Assembly: GCA_009823505.1 (NCBI GenBank)
Contig: VZQC01011939.1
Span: 1,582,114 to 1,646,113 of the forward strand
Source: Rhizomys pruinosus
Lineage: Eukaryota; Chordata; Mammalia; Rodentia; Spalacidae
DNA length: 64,000 nucleotides
Direction of reading: 5' to 3'
In this document: positions 11,798 to 22,330 of the stretch, one piece after another
How the letters are laid out: each line of letters starts with the position of its first letter
How positions within the stretch are numbered: position 1 is the first letter of the stretch
Translations under genes and position numbers: made by a program
Notes under the pieces: model-generated
Told to the model about the DNA's origin: nothing
Databases searched by the model: none
The model's input: only the letters and a program-made list of their open reading frames with translations

Positions 11798-12099
11798 GCC
11801 TGAGACGTGTGTGAAGACTACTGTTCCCTTTGCCCAGACACCTGCACACAGGTGGAATATTTTCACACAGACACGGATATTTTTAAAAAATTTAAGGAAG
11901 TTGTGTTGTAAAAAGCAAATGCCTGCATCTCCAAAACTGGGGGTTGGGGAGGCAGCAGACGGAGGATCTGTGCTGTCCCACCACCAGTCAGGCTGGCCCA
12001 TGGTGACCTATAAGATCAGGGAGACCCTGTCTCAAAAACAGATAAAAACATAAAGTGAAGAGGAAGCAAGGAAAACACAGCATCGACCTGTGACCTCCA

Positions 12100-12141
12100 C
12101 ACACTCATATATGCACACACACACACAGACTCATACACAGT

Positions 12142-12177
<36 letters not shown>

Positions 12178-12205
12178 GTCGCACACATACATACACACAA
12201 AATGG
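12100..12205. repeat. (CA)n microsatellite
   Basis: Interrupted CACACA/TACACA runs, longest at about 12150-12177. Confidence 0.93.
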
Positions 12206-12303
12206 AAACATTCAAGCATCTATCAACTACCTGGAGAACAGATGTGTAATGTGTCACAGCCAGAGAATGGAATATTATTCACCCATTAAAAGAGATGCAG
12301 TCA

Positions 12304-12515
12304 CAGCTGGATAGACAGCTCAGCTGTTAAGAGCACTGGCTGCTCTTGCAGAGGATCTGCATTTGATTCTCAGCACCCACATGGCAGCTAACAACCATCC
12401 ATAACTTCAGCTCCAGGGGAATCCAACACCCTCTTCTGACCTCTGTGGGCCTTGCACGACACCTACATACATGCAGGCGATATGCTCATACACATAAAAT
12501 AAAAATAATGAACAG
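12304..12515 (+). mobile_element. Old B2 SINE
   Basis: GCTGGATAGACAGCTCAGC at the head, then AGAGCACTGGCTGCTCTTGC. Diverged, and without the internal duplication. Confidence 0.85.
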
Positions 12516-12779
12516 AACATTAATGAGAGAGTGAGAGATACAGTCCTGCCATGGGAACACACCCTGACAACACCACGCTAAGTGCAAGTAGCTGGACACA
12601 GCGGAGCAGACACAGGTCATCTGCCTACAATGTCTAAAACCAGAAAATCTGGACACAAAAAGCCCATCTGTGGCACTCAGGTGTGGAAAGAAGAGTTGGG
12701 AGGAGGCTCCAAAGCTGTTGCTAAAGTGCATCCAGGTTCTTTTTTTTGAGATAGGCTCTGTGGCCCAGCCTGCTGGTAC

Positions 12780-12915
12780 AGAACCACAGTCCATAATCCC
12801 AATGCTCCAAAGCTCAGAGGCTGAGGCAGGAGGATGGCTGCAAGTTCAAGGCCTGCTTGATCTACACGGTGAGTTCCACACTAGCCAAGGTTACAGAGAT
12901 CCTGTCTCAAATGCA
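12780..12915 (+). mobile_element. Old B1-type SINE
   Basis: CTGAGGCAGGAGGATGGCTG, then GTGAGTTCCACACTAGCC and a short tail. Confidence 0.65.
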
Positions 12916-13689
12916 CCCTACCACCCACAAACGAGAAGGGCTCTAGCTATGCTGTCCAACCTGCCCAGAACTCCTTGGGCTCAAGGTTCCTGCTGGACTT
13001 CAGGCATGCCCAATTCCAGGGTTTCTCTGGAATTGGGTAATAAACTTGTCCTAAAACTGCTTCTGGTTCATGGCTGCACAACTCTGAATACAGCCACAAG
13101 CACTGAACTGTACCCTTCCGATGGGCCAGTACTGATGGGAATTAGATTTCAGTAAAGCAGTTACAAAAAAACAGTTCAAAGGAAAGACAATGCTTCCTTC
13201 CAGCAGGGTTAAGCACAGAAACAGCACAGAGAGGAAGCCCCTCTACCCTGCATGGTCAGCAGAAGGCTGGGTCAGAGAGGGTCGGCTCACAAAACGGAGC
13301 AATGCATCCATCCCCAATCCACAGCCCTTCACCCAGTACCCATGGCAGAGAGGGGAGCACCAAAGACGACAGGAAGACACAGCCTGACTGGCCTGGGGGG
13401 GGGGGGGGCTGTGTACACTGCCCCTGAGAAGGACAAGTATGGTTGGGCATTGCTGAGCCCAGGCCTCCCCTTGACTGGGAAGAAAATGGAATTATTTCCC
13501 ACTGGCTTGAGGACTAGGCACCCTTACAGAGGAGACACACCTGACGGGCCAGGAAGGAAACAGAACAGACCTGAGTGCCTCTGCCAGGAGGGAACCCACC
13601 CAGGAGAGGCCACTGGATTCTAGCTCCCAGCTCCAGGCTGCATTGCATACACAGGATTTCCACTGGCCCAAATGCAAATCTCCCTCAGG
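12916..13689. other. Intergenic stretch; one G homopolymer
   Basis: No gene or SINE recognised. A run of about 11 G lies near 13396-13408. Confidence 0.5.
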
Positions 13690-14400
13690 CCCAACAGCCC
13701 ATCCCGATGGCCCTGACCTCCCCCAGGAGCCCCAACCCTTCCTTTAACCCGGAAATCCCTGGCCTGAGTCCTGGCCCAGCTAGCTCAGGGCCCTGGACCC
13801 CTCAGACCACAATTCTGCACCTCAAGCCAACCAACCTCCAATCTCAGCCAGAACTTCCCCATCCCAGCTCTGTACCTTGGGTGGATTGCTCTCTTTCTGA
13901 TTCAGGCCCTGCACCCCAGGGCCCCGAAACCACAATCCCATCCAGTAACCTCCATGTAGGCCTTGCACCCCACATTCCGACCATGGTCCTGCAACCCGCA
14001 CCCTGATCCCCACCACCCACCCCACACCCAATCCTGGCCACCACCTGGATTCTGACCCTGCCCCCCAATGACCCGCACCTGAGATTGCAGCCCTGCTTTC
14101 TGATCTCAGGATCCCTACCCTGCACCCCAATCCAAGCCGGGTACCTCATCCCGGTCCTGCACCCCCAATCCAGACCCTGCAACCTCTGAATCAGAACCCA
14201 GCACCTCTTTCCGGCCCCCACACCTCTGCAAACCCATTCCCACCCCGCACCCCCATTTCCACCCCTTACTCCCACCCCTGCCCCTGCAGCCCGATTCCCA
14301 ACCCGAACCTCCTTTTCCACTCTGACCCCCTCTCCCACTCATCTCTGACCAGTGCAACCCGGCCTTCCCGGTTCAGGCCTGGCCTGTAGCTCTCAGCACC
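13690..14400. repeat. C-rich degenerate tandem repeat
   Basis: A loose unit around CCCTGCACCCCAATCC / ACCCCAGATCCC recurs across about 700 bp. Frames are open on both strands only because the tract is poor in A and T, and the predicted proteins are low-complexity. The minus strand at 14233-14305 is quadruplex-prone. Confidence 0.65.
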
Positions 14401-14640
14401 ACTCACTTCCGGTTCCACAGGCAGCCAGGCCACATTGGGTTCCAGCAGGCCCCGCCCATTCCCAGATGCTCCGCCCCCGGACCTGGCTGGAGGTCTGGAG
14501 GGAAGACAGGACATGGAGCTGGTCAGGACCCACTGCCCGCTGCCTAAAGAAGAAACAGTGAGGGAGGCCCACCAGTTCAGCACCTGGGTAGGCCGCAGCC
14601 CGCCAGCTCGTCCACCTCTCCACTATCCATTTCATCTGCC
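14401..14640. other. GC-rich unassigned segment
   Basis: It contains CCCCGCCC/CCGCCCCC near 14447-14480 but few CpGs and no clear promoter elements. I do not call it a promoter. Confidence 0.3.
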
Positions 14641-14800
14641 GGGCCCTCCACTCACAGTCAACCCTCCATCTACCGACAACAGCCAGTCAGTCCTGCCAGC
14701 CAGTCACCCAGCCATCCACATTCATCCCTCTGTCCATCCAGCACCCACCTGGGAACCATCCATCCACCTGTCTGTCCCTCTGTCCACTCAGCCTAGAATC
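14641..14800. repeat. CCAT/CTGT-rich tetranucleotide-like tract
   Basis: Repeated CCATCCA and CTGTC motifs, interrupted. A similar tract lies at 15790-15960, beyond a block of inserted SINEs and an LTR fragment. Confidence 0.7.
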
Positions 14801-14950
14801 ACTTCCACATTCAACTGTGTAGACATGTCTCTAGGGGACGCTGTTGGCTGTCCTGATACAGGAGCTCCAGCAACCCGACCCCCACCCTACCCCTGTGGCC
14901 AGACCACCTCTAGCCAGGTGATCCTAAGCTGCATGAGAAAGAAATCTAGA

Positions 14951-15169
14951 GGGCTGGAGAGAGCTGGCTCCTGGGTTAAGAGCACCGGCAGCTCTTGCAG
15001 AGGACCCTAGTTGGGTTCCCAGCACCCACGTGGTGGCTAACAACCGTGCATAACTCCATTTCCTGGGGATCCTGATGCCCTCCTCTGACCCCCATGGTCA
15101 TACCATGACACAGGTGCACTTACATACATGCAGGCAAATATTCACACACATAAAAGAAAATAACTTTTT
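14951..15169 (+). mobile_element. B2 SINE, host of a second B2
   Basis: Plus-oriented B2 (GGGCTGGAGAGAGCTGGCTC). Its A-rich tail was the target of the inverted B2 that follows. Confidence 0.88.
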
Positions 15170-15423
15170 TAAAAAATTTTTTTATTAATTTTATTTATTT
15201 CTGTATGTGTATGAATGTACTGTCTGCATGCAAGTTTTGTGCACCCATGTCGTGCAATGCCGCGGAGGTCAGAAGAGGGTGTCGGATTCCCCTGGAACTG
15301 GAGTTCTCCTGGAATTGGAGTTTCAGACGGCTCTCAGCCGCCATGTGAGTGCTGGGGATCGAACCCGGGTCCTCTGTAAGAGCGGTCGGCGCTCTTAACC
15401 GCTAGGCCATCTCTCCAGCCCCC
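15170..15423 (-). mobile_element. B2 SINE inserted into the tail of another B2
   Basis: Full reverse-complement B2 with the internal duplication. The 15-bp target duplication AGAAAATAACTTTTT lies at 15155-15169 and 15424-15438. Confidence 0.93.
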
Positions 15424-15449
15424 AGAAAATAACTTTTTAAATTGGCTAA

Positions 15450-15582
15450 TAGGACATGCCCTTAATCTGATTTCTCAGAGGCCGAGCAGATAGCTCTCTG
15501 TGAGTTCAAAGCCAGCCTGGTCTACATAGTGAGGTCCAGGCCAGCTGGGGCAACAGGGAGACACTGTCTCAAAAAACAACAA
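15450..15582 (+). mobile_element. B1 SINE
   Basis: AGTTCAAAGCCAGCCTGGTC, then CAGGGAGACACTGTCTC and an A-rich tail. The head is diverged. Confidence 0.8.
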
Positions 15583-15599
15583 TGAAAACAAGCCAAACA

Positions 15600-15788
15600 G
15601 GAGGCTGCAGTAAGCCAGGGCTGACCCAGCCGGAGCTGCCAGCTCCTCCACTGTTCTGGCCTCCAGGCTCCTGCCTTGATTTCCCTGAGACAGACCAGTG
15701 ACCCAGACCATAAGCAGACAAGCCCTTTCCTCTCCTTAGTTGCTTTGAGTCAGAATATTTGCTCACAGCACCAGAAGCTAACTAGGAC
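15600..15788 (+). mobile_element. LTR 3' fragment (MaLR-like)
   Basis: ACCATAAGCAGACAAGCCC, then TTTCCTCTCCTTAGTTGCTT and AGAAGCTAACTAGGACAC follow the 3' end pattern of rodent class III LTRs. It is truncated at the left. Confidence 0.5.
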
Positions 15789-15965
15789 ACCCCATCCACA
15801 CACTCCACCATCCCTCAGTCCATCTGCCTACCACTCCATCCACTCACCCATCCGCCCATCTGTCAGCCATCCATATGCCCACCCACCACTTAGCCAACCA
15901 TAGATTATCTACCCATGTGTCCTTCTATCCATCCACCCATCTACCCAGCTGTCAAACATCTGTCC
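15789..15965. repeat. CCATC-rich tetranucleotide-like tract
   Basis: Interrupted (CATC)n with CCACCCATC motifs, similar to 14641-14800. Confidence 0.75.
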
Positions 15966-15984
15966 TCTAAAACCCCATCCATGA

Positions 15985-16100
15985 GCACTAGTTGCTCTTG
16001 CTGAGGACCTAGCTAACATCTGCTGCGATTTCAGTTCCAGGGGATCTGATCCCCTACATACAGACAGAATATTGATATGCATAGAAATGAAATCTTTTTA
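15985..16100 (+). mobile_element. B2 remnant
   Basis: GAGCACTAGTTGCTCTTGCT, then CAGTTCCAGGGGATCTGATC. The head is missing. Confidence 0.65.
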
Positions 16101-16954
16101 ACAATCTGAAGACAAGTAACAAGGTCAGAAGGGAAGAATTTTCCAGGCAGATCCTACAGCACAGGCGAAGGCCCTGAGGCAGGAAGTTCTGGTGGCCTGG
16201 AACCCTGGAGGAGGCTGGGCGTGGGGTAGGTGCCTGCATGGAGCCCTGGAGGGGCTTGATCCCTGGGTAAGTGTGGTGAGGAAGCATGTCTGCCAAGTGT
16301 GATGAGACTGGATGGGGCCTGAAGCACTCAGCCAGGTCCTTGGTCTGTGTTCTCCAAGAAACAGGAAGTGGAACCAGGCAAGGACAGAGAGGTCTCTGTC
16401 TACACTGACAAGAAGCCACTGGCTGTCATGTTGGGCGCAGACAGGACGACGCGGGCTGGGGGCCTGGTGCGGCGTGCCAGCAAAGGAGACAAAGATGGGG
16501 GAAGGGGGTGCCACGAAGAGGGGCTGAGAAAGCCGTGTGGGGGTGCACACCTGTACCCCAGCATTTGAGAGGCTGAGGCAGGAGCTGGGGAGGCTCCAGG
16601 CCACCCAGGAAATGCTGTCCCCAAAAGACGGGAGGGGCCACAGAGCGGAGGCTGGGGACACTGCTCCATGGTGGAGTGCCTGCCTGCCTGCCTGCCCACC
16701 ATGTCCAAGGCTAAGTGCCAACACTGGAACCACAGGAGCGAGATAAACAAGCTGAAGTGTCAGGTTTGAGGGTGCAGTGGGGGAGGGGAAGGAAATGTTG
16801 GGTGTCAGAGAGGCCTTTATATGTATGTGTGTGTTCATGGGTGTGCACACCCGTGTGAGCAGAGAGGCCAGAGGCTGGGCAGCCTGCAGCATCCTCAGGA
16901 ACCATTCGCCTCCTTTGACACACGGTCGCACTGGCCTTCGGATCAGCAATTAGG
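16101..16954. other. Intergenic stretch; weak B1 remnant only
   Basis: A short B1-like piece lies at 16535-16615 and a (CCTG)n run at 16678-16697. Long open frames here show no domain or splice signals. Confidence 0.45.
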
Positions 16955-17225
16955 CTAGCCTGACTGGCAGTGACCCCAGCAGGGCTGCTCCCGTCCTCCC
17001 CCAGTGCTGGGGTCACAGATGTGCAACACAACAGCCCCCATTTTCCCTTTGTGCAGAACAAACTCAGGTCCTCACCCTTGCACAGCACGCACTCACTGAG
17101 CCATCTCCCCAGCCCCAGCTGCCCTGGAACTTGCTGTGTAGACTGGGCTGACCTTGAACTCAGAGATCTACCTGCCTCTGCCTCCCTGAGTATTGGGATT
17201 AAAGATGTGAACCCCACAACTGGCA
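16955..17225 (-). mobile_element. B3-like and B1 SINE remnants
   Basis: ACTGAGCCATCTCCCCAGCC ends the first at about 17115. A reverse-complement B1 follows to 17225. Confidence 0.65.
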
Positions 17226-17239
17226 GATATATTAACTTT

Positions 17240-17462
17240 TATCTTTATTTTTAAAATTTTATTTATTTGTATGAATGTACTGTCTGCATGTAGGTTTGTG
17301 CACCTGTGTCATGCAATGCCCTGGAGGTCAGAAGAGGGCGTCACGCTCCCCTGGAATGGAGTTAAAGACGGTTCTCAGCAGCAATGTGGATGCTGGTGAT
17401 CAAACCCGGGTCCTCTGCAAGAGCAGTCAGCGCTCTCAACCGCTAGGCATCTCTCCAGACCC
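17240..17462 (-). mobile_element. B2 SINE
   Basis: Reverse-complement B2 with TGTACTGTCTGCATGTAGG and, at the head, GGCATCTCTCCAGACCCC. Confidence 0.9.
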
Positions 17463-17465
17463 CTT

Positions 17466-17838
17466 ATCTTTTAAATTTATTTTTATTTTATGTGCATGAG
17501 TGTTTTGCCTGCATGTGTATCAGTGTACAATGTCCACAGAGGTGGGCCAGAGTGCCAGTTCCCCTGAACTGGAATCACAGATGGTTGTTAGCTACCATAT
17601 GCATGCTGGGAACTGGGTCCTCTGTGAGAGCAGGCGTTGCTCTTAACCACTGAGCCATCTCTCCAGCCTCAAGGTATATTTTCTAAATATTTTTTTTTTC
17701 CTGTATGAGTGTATTGCCTGTATGTGCATAAGTGTGCCCATGTGGTACCGTGCCCAAGGAGGTCAGAAGAGTGTGTCAGACCTCCTGGAATGGCATTAAG
17801 GATGGTTGTTAGCTGCCATGTGGGTAGGAACTCGGGAA
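17466..17838 (-). mobile_element. Two further B2/B3 SINEs, the second truncated
   Basis: The first copy ends GAGCCATCTCTCCAGCC near 17669. The second starts near 17690 and is cut at 17838, where L1 sequence begins, so the head is lost. Confidence 0.8.
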
Positions 17839-19560
17839 GGTGCCCCCTGTCACCACTCCTCTTCAACATAGTGCTTGAAACACTTGCTAGAGCAATAAGG
17901 CAAGAAAAGGATCTTAAAGGAGTACTAATTGGAAAAGAGGAAGTCAAGCTATCCCTACTTGCTGATGATATGATTGTTTACTTAAGGGATGCTAAAAACT
18001 CTGCCAGAAAACTCCTAGAAACAATTAAACCGCTTCAGCAAAGTGGCAGGATACAAAATTAACCTAAAAAAATCAATGGCCTTTCTTTACACCAACAACA
18101 AGCAACTGGAGAAAGAATTCAAAGAGACCTTCCCACTCAGAATAGCCTCAAAAACAATAAAATACCTAGGAACAAACCTAACCAAAGACACCTAAGATCT
18201 CTACAACAAAAATTTTAAACCTTTAAAGAAAGAAATTGAAGAAGACATCAGAAGATGGAAAAACCTCCCATGCTCATGGATTGGGAAATTAACATTGTAA
18301 AAATGTTCATTCTACCGAAACTCTTGTATAGATTTAACGCAATGCCAATCAAAATCCCCAAGAGTTTCTTCACAGGCTTGGGAAAAAAAGTCCTTAAATT
18401 CATTTGGAAAAACAAAAGACCCTGAATAGCCAAAACAACCCTGAGCAAAAAGAGCTACACAAGGGGGGATCTCTATACCAGACTTCAAACTATACCACAG
18501 GGCTATAGTCATAAAAACAGCCTGGTACTGGCACAAAAACAGACCTGTTGACCAATGGAACAAAACCAAAGATCCAAACCTGAGCACATACAATTTCAGC
18601 CATCTCATATTTGACAAGGGGGTCAAGAAGACACAATGGAGAAAAGACAGCATCTTCAGCAAGTGTTGTTAGCAAAACTGGATCACCACGTGTAGCAGAA
18701 TGAAATTAAACCCCTTCCTCTCACCCTGTACAAAAGTCAACTCCAGATGGATCAAAGACCTCAACATGAAACCCCAAACTCTGAAGGCGACAAAAGAAAA
18801 AGTTGGCAGCAGACTACAAGACGTAGGCGTAGGAAAAGACTTCGTAAATCAGACAGCAGCTGTGCAAGAATTAAGAAATGGGACCTCATTAAACTCAAAA
18901 GCTTCTGTACATCAAAAGAAACAATCAAGGAAAGTGAAGAGAATCCCCAGAGTGGGAGGAAACCTTCACCAACCTAAACAATCTGACAAAGCATTGATGT
19001 CCAGAATATATAACTACTCAAAAACAAAAATGAAAGAAAACAATGACCCACTCAATAGATGGAGCAAAGAGCTGAACAGAGACTCACAAGTGAAGAATTA
19101 GAGATGTCTGAGAAACACCGTAAGAAGTGCCAACATCACTAATCATTAGGGAAATGCAATCAACATTTTAAGATTTAATCTTACTCCAATAAGATGGATA
19201 GTATCGAGAAAACAAATGATATAACCCAAGTGCTGGGAGAGGTTGTGGGGAAAGGGGAACACTCATCCACTGCTTGGTGGGAATGTGACCTCGGAGCAGA
19301 CACTTTGGAAAGCAGTGTGGAGACCCGTGGAAGACTTGGAATGAACTTTGCCAAGCGACCCAACCATACCACTCCTAGCATGTACCCCCAAGACGCACCC
19401 CACTGCAGATATACAAGCACGGCCATGTTTACTTCAGCTCTCTTCACAATAGCAAGTAGGTGGAACCAACCCAAATTGCCCTCTACTGATGAGTGGATAG
19501 AGAAAATGTCGTACATCCTCACAATGGGAGTTCTGTGCAGCAGTAAAAGAAAGATGAATC

Positions 19561-21796
19561 GGGCTGGAGAGATAAGTTTCTAGTCTGTCCTTCCATTGCT
19601 GTGAAAAACACTCTGACAAAACATAACACTCTTGACCGAAGCAACTTGAGGGAGGAAAGGTTTAATTCAGCTTACATCTCCTGGGTCCACAGTTCATCAC
19701 TCGGGGAGCCCAAGTTAAGAACTCAGGCAGGAACTGGAGGCAGGAGCTGAGCACAGGCAGGCCTGGAAGAATGCTGTCCGCTGGCTTGCTCGCTGGCTTG
19801 CTCTCTACTGGCTCATGCCCAGCCTGCCTTCTTATACTGTTCACTGCTCAACAAACAAGACAATACACCACAGATGTGGCCACAGGCAATCCAATGGAGC
19901 AAATTCCCCAATTGAGGCTCCCCTCATCCCAGGTGTGTCAAGTTGACACTAAGCTATCCAGCAAATTGACCCCTTGTCAACTTGACACACAAACACATCA
20001 ACTATGAAACCACCACCTTTTCAGTTCTTATCCCCAAAATATGATGTAAACATTAACCACAATCTAAGACAGTACAACCTCAAATCTCCACAGTCCTTAA
20101 AATGTTCCAACACTTAAAAGTTCACAATCTATTAAAAAGTCTACTGTGGGCTGCTGCAAAATCCAAAACAAGTACTTCTTATTTCAAAGGGAAGATCAGG
20201 CACTCTCAACAAAACCTAGTCCAGCAAGTAGCTCGAGGCTGGACAACTGGGATTCACTCACGAGCCTTCTGGGCTCATAAAGGGTTTCGGCAGCTCCCGC
20301 TCTCCGACTCTGCCGTCCGTGGCACAGCTCATCTTGCAGCCCCAGGCCAACTCCATTCTACACCTACTGCTGCGCTTGTGGTCGTCCCAGGGTACCGCAT
20401 CTCCAAAAAGCTGGGGGTCGCTACTGAAACTGAGCCAGCACCTCGCATTCACGAACCAATGGGTCCTCTTCTGACCTCTCCGGTGCAAAGCCGCAGCTGC
20501 TCTCCATGACCCCTGCACTCCCGGGGTCTTCACAGCGAAAAAACCCCCCCCACGAGGCTGCACTCTGACCAGTGGCTTTTCCTGACCTCTCATCATGCCA
20601 GCCTGGCTTGCTCTCTGTGACCCCCCTCAAATTTCATTCAAACAACCGGAACCATAGTAGGAAGAACTCTTACACGTTACCAAGTCCGGCTTCTGGCTCG
20701 AGATGGGGACTCAGGGCCCTTCCTGGGTCACAGCTTCTGTGTGCTTACCTTGAAGATATTCTCCCCAGAAAATTTCACAGATGATGCTGGTCTCTTGGTT
20801 ACTTACAATACAGCTGATTTATTCAGCCCCAGCTAACCAGCATCAATGGCCCCAGTACCACAAAAGTTTCACTTCAGGTTCTGGTCTCTTTTTATTTACA
20901 GCTGATTCTTCAGTCCTAGTCTACCAGAAACCACAGGTTCTCATTTCAAAATATCACACAAGCAGCCCTGATATTCTCTGATTCCCTTTGAAACTTCACA
21001 AGCCAGGCCCTCCATTGTCTACAACTCCTTCAGCAAACTGCTCCAATCTGCACAGCACCAATCTTTAGACATTCAATGACCTTCCCAGCCCAAAATTCCA
21101 AAAGCCTCCACAATCCCCCAAAACACCAATGTCAGATCTGCCACAGCCATAACCCAATCGTCTGTACCAGTTTCTGTTGTCTAGTCCTGGTCTTCATTGC
21201 TGTGACAAAACACTCTGACCGACACCAACTTGGGGAGGAAGGAGTTTTATTCAGCTTACATCTCCTGGGTCACAGTTTTTGAAATCACTCGGGGAGCCCA
21301 AGGTAAGAACTCTGGCAGGAACCTGGAGGCCAGGAGCTGAAGCACAGCCCATTGAGGAAATGCTGTCCACTGGCTTGCTCCGGGCTTGCTCTCTGCTGTC
21401 ATGCCCAGCCTGCCTTATTATACTGTCACTACTCAACAATCAAGACATAAACCACAGATGTTGGCCACAGGCACAATCAATGGAGCAAATTCCCAATTGG
21501 AGGCTCCCTCAGCCAGGTGTGTCCAAGTTTGACACTAAGCTATCCAGCACAGATAGTCCTAAGGCCAGGGGTTAAGAGCGCCGACCGCTCTTACAGAGGA
21601 CACCGGTTCGATCCCCAGCACCCACATTTGGCAGCTAAGAACCCGTCTAAAAAACTCCGATTCCAGGAGAACTCCAGTTCCAGGGGAATCCGAGACCCCT
21701 TATAACCTCCGCGGCGTTGCACAAACACGGGTGGCACAAACTTGCATGCAGACAGATACATTCATACACATACAGAAATAAATAAATTAATAAAAA
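19561..21796 (+). mobile_element. B2 SINE split by a MaLR-type element
   Basis: The head GGGCTGGAGAGATA lies at 19561-19574. The body resumes about 21556 with GGGGTTAAGAGCGCCGACCG and ends in poly(A) at about 21796. L1 sequence lies on both sides, with an approximate AAAGATGAA target duplication. Confidence 0.82.
19575..21549 (-). mobile_element. Two-LTR MaLR/ERVL-type retrotransposon
   Basis: Two direct repeats of about 380 bp (19575-19963 and 21175-21549) flank about 1.2 kb. Read on the minus strand, each LTR starts TGCTGGATAGCTTAGTGTCA and carries an AATAAA-type signal. The downstream LTR has TATA-like and polyadenylation features in the right order. The internal part starts near CTGGTACAGACGATTGGG, where MaLRs have their primer site. 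AGATA flanks the element at 19570-19574 and 21551-21555. No retroviral protein frame is intact, as expected for a non-autonomous element. Confidence 0.72.
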
Positions 21797-22259
21797 AAAA
21801 AAAAAAAAGAAAAGATGAACATCATGAGCTTTTGCAGGAAAATGGCTGAGCTAGAGGACCATCATGCTGGGAGTGAAGTAACACAGTCCCAGAAAAAAAA
21901 CCAACAGACGAATGGTAGCCCTCATCGGTGGATGCTAGTACCAATTAACCCAGTTTTGTAAGTATTGCCTGTGCATGGCCCCTTGAGATTTTTGTCCAAA
22001 GAAGTTTGGAGTGATGCATACTGGAAACAACAACCACAAAAGAAAGGACTGCATCAAAATGACTGAAACAGTGAACGGCTGCTCAAAACAGTCCAACTTC
22101 CCCATGGAGAATATTGAGAAAGACTGAGAAAGAAGGAACAGCATGTTTTTGAACAGAATGCATGAGCTCTGGTGGGGTGGGGGGATGAGGGGTATGCGGT
22201 CTAGATTTGATAAAAAATAGTGTATAAAGAAAAAAAAGATGCAGTATGAATATAAAAAA

Positions 22260-22330
22260 TATGAGAATTGGGAAACCTGTCTCAAAAAGAACCCAAAAAA
22301 AAAAAAAAAAAAAAAGGAAACTGAGAAACA
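22260..22330 (+). mobile_element. B1 tail remnant
   Basis: GGGAAACCTGTCTCAAAAAG followed by a long A run. Only the 3' end of a SINE is present. Confidence 0.5.

Larger units (their letters stand above)
17838..22244 (+). mobile_element. L1 ORF2 and 3' UTR, interrupted at 19561-21796
   Basis: The L1 reverse-transcriptase core is visible as [19 protein letters not shown], encoded near 17960-18020, followed by the rest of ORF2 to 19560. The missing tail resumes at about 21797 (AAAGATGAACATCATGAGC) and runs to a poly(A)-rich end near 22244. Stops and indels break the frame, so the element is dead. A B2 holding an LTR element splits it. Confidence 0.88.

Noticed and set aside
11412..12053. A 213-codon plus-strand frame
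   Set aside because: It reads through a (TG)n microsatellite and a reversed B3 SINE, so it is not a gene.
13822..14357. Gly-rich open frames on the minus strand
   Set aside because: They lie in a C-rich degenerate repeat where stop codons are rare. The predicted products are low-complexity and unlike any family.
14401..14500. CpG-island promoter, possibly for Cttn
   Set aside because: GC-rich with two GC-box-like motifs but few CpGs, and no adjoining exon can be recognised.
16125..16949. A 274-codon minus-strand frame
   Set aside because: It overlaps a B1 remnant and simple repeats, and has Pro/Ser/Leu-rich composition typical of a chance frame in GC-rich DNA.
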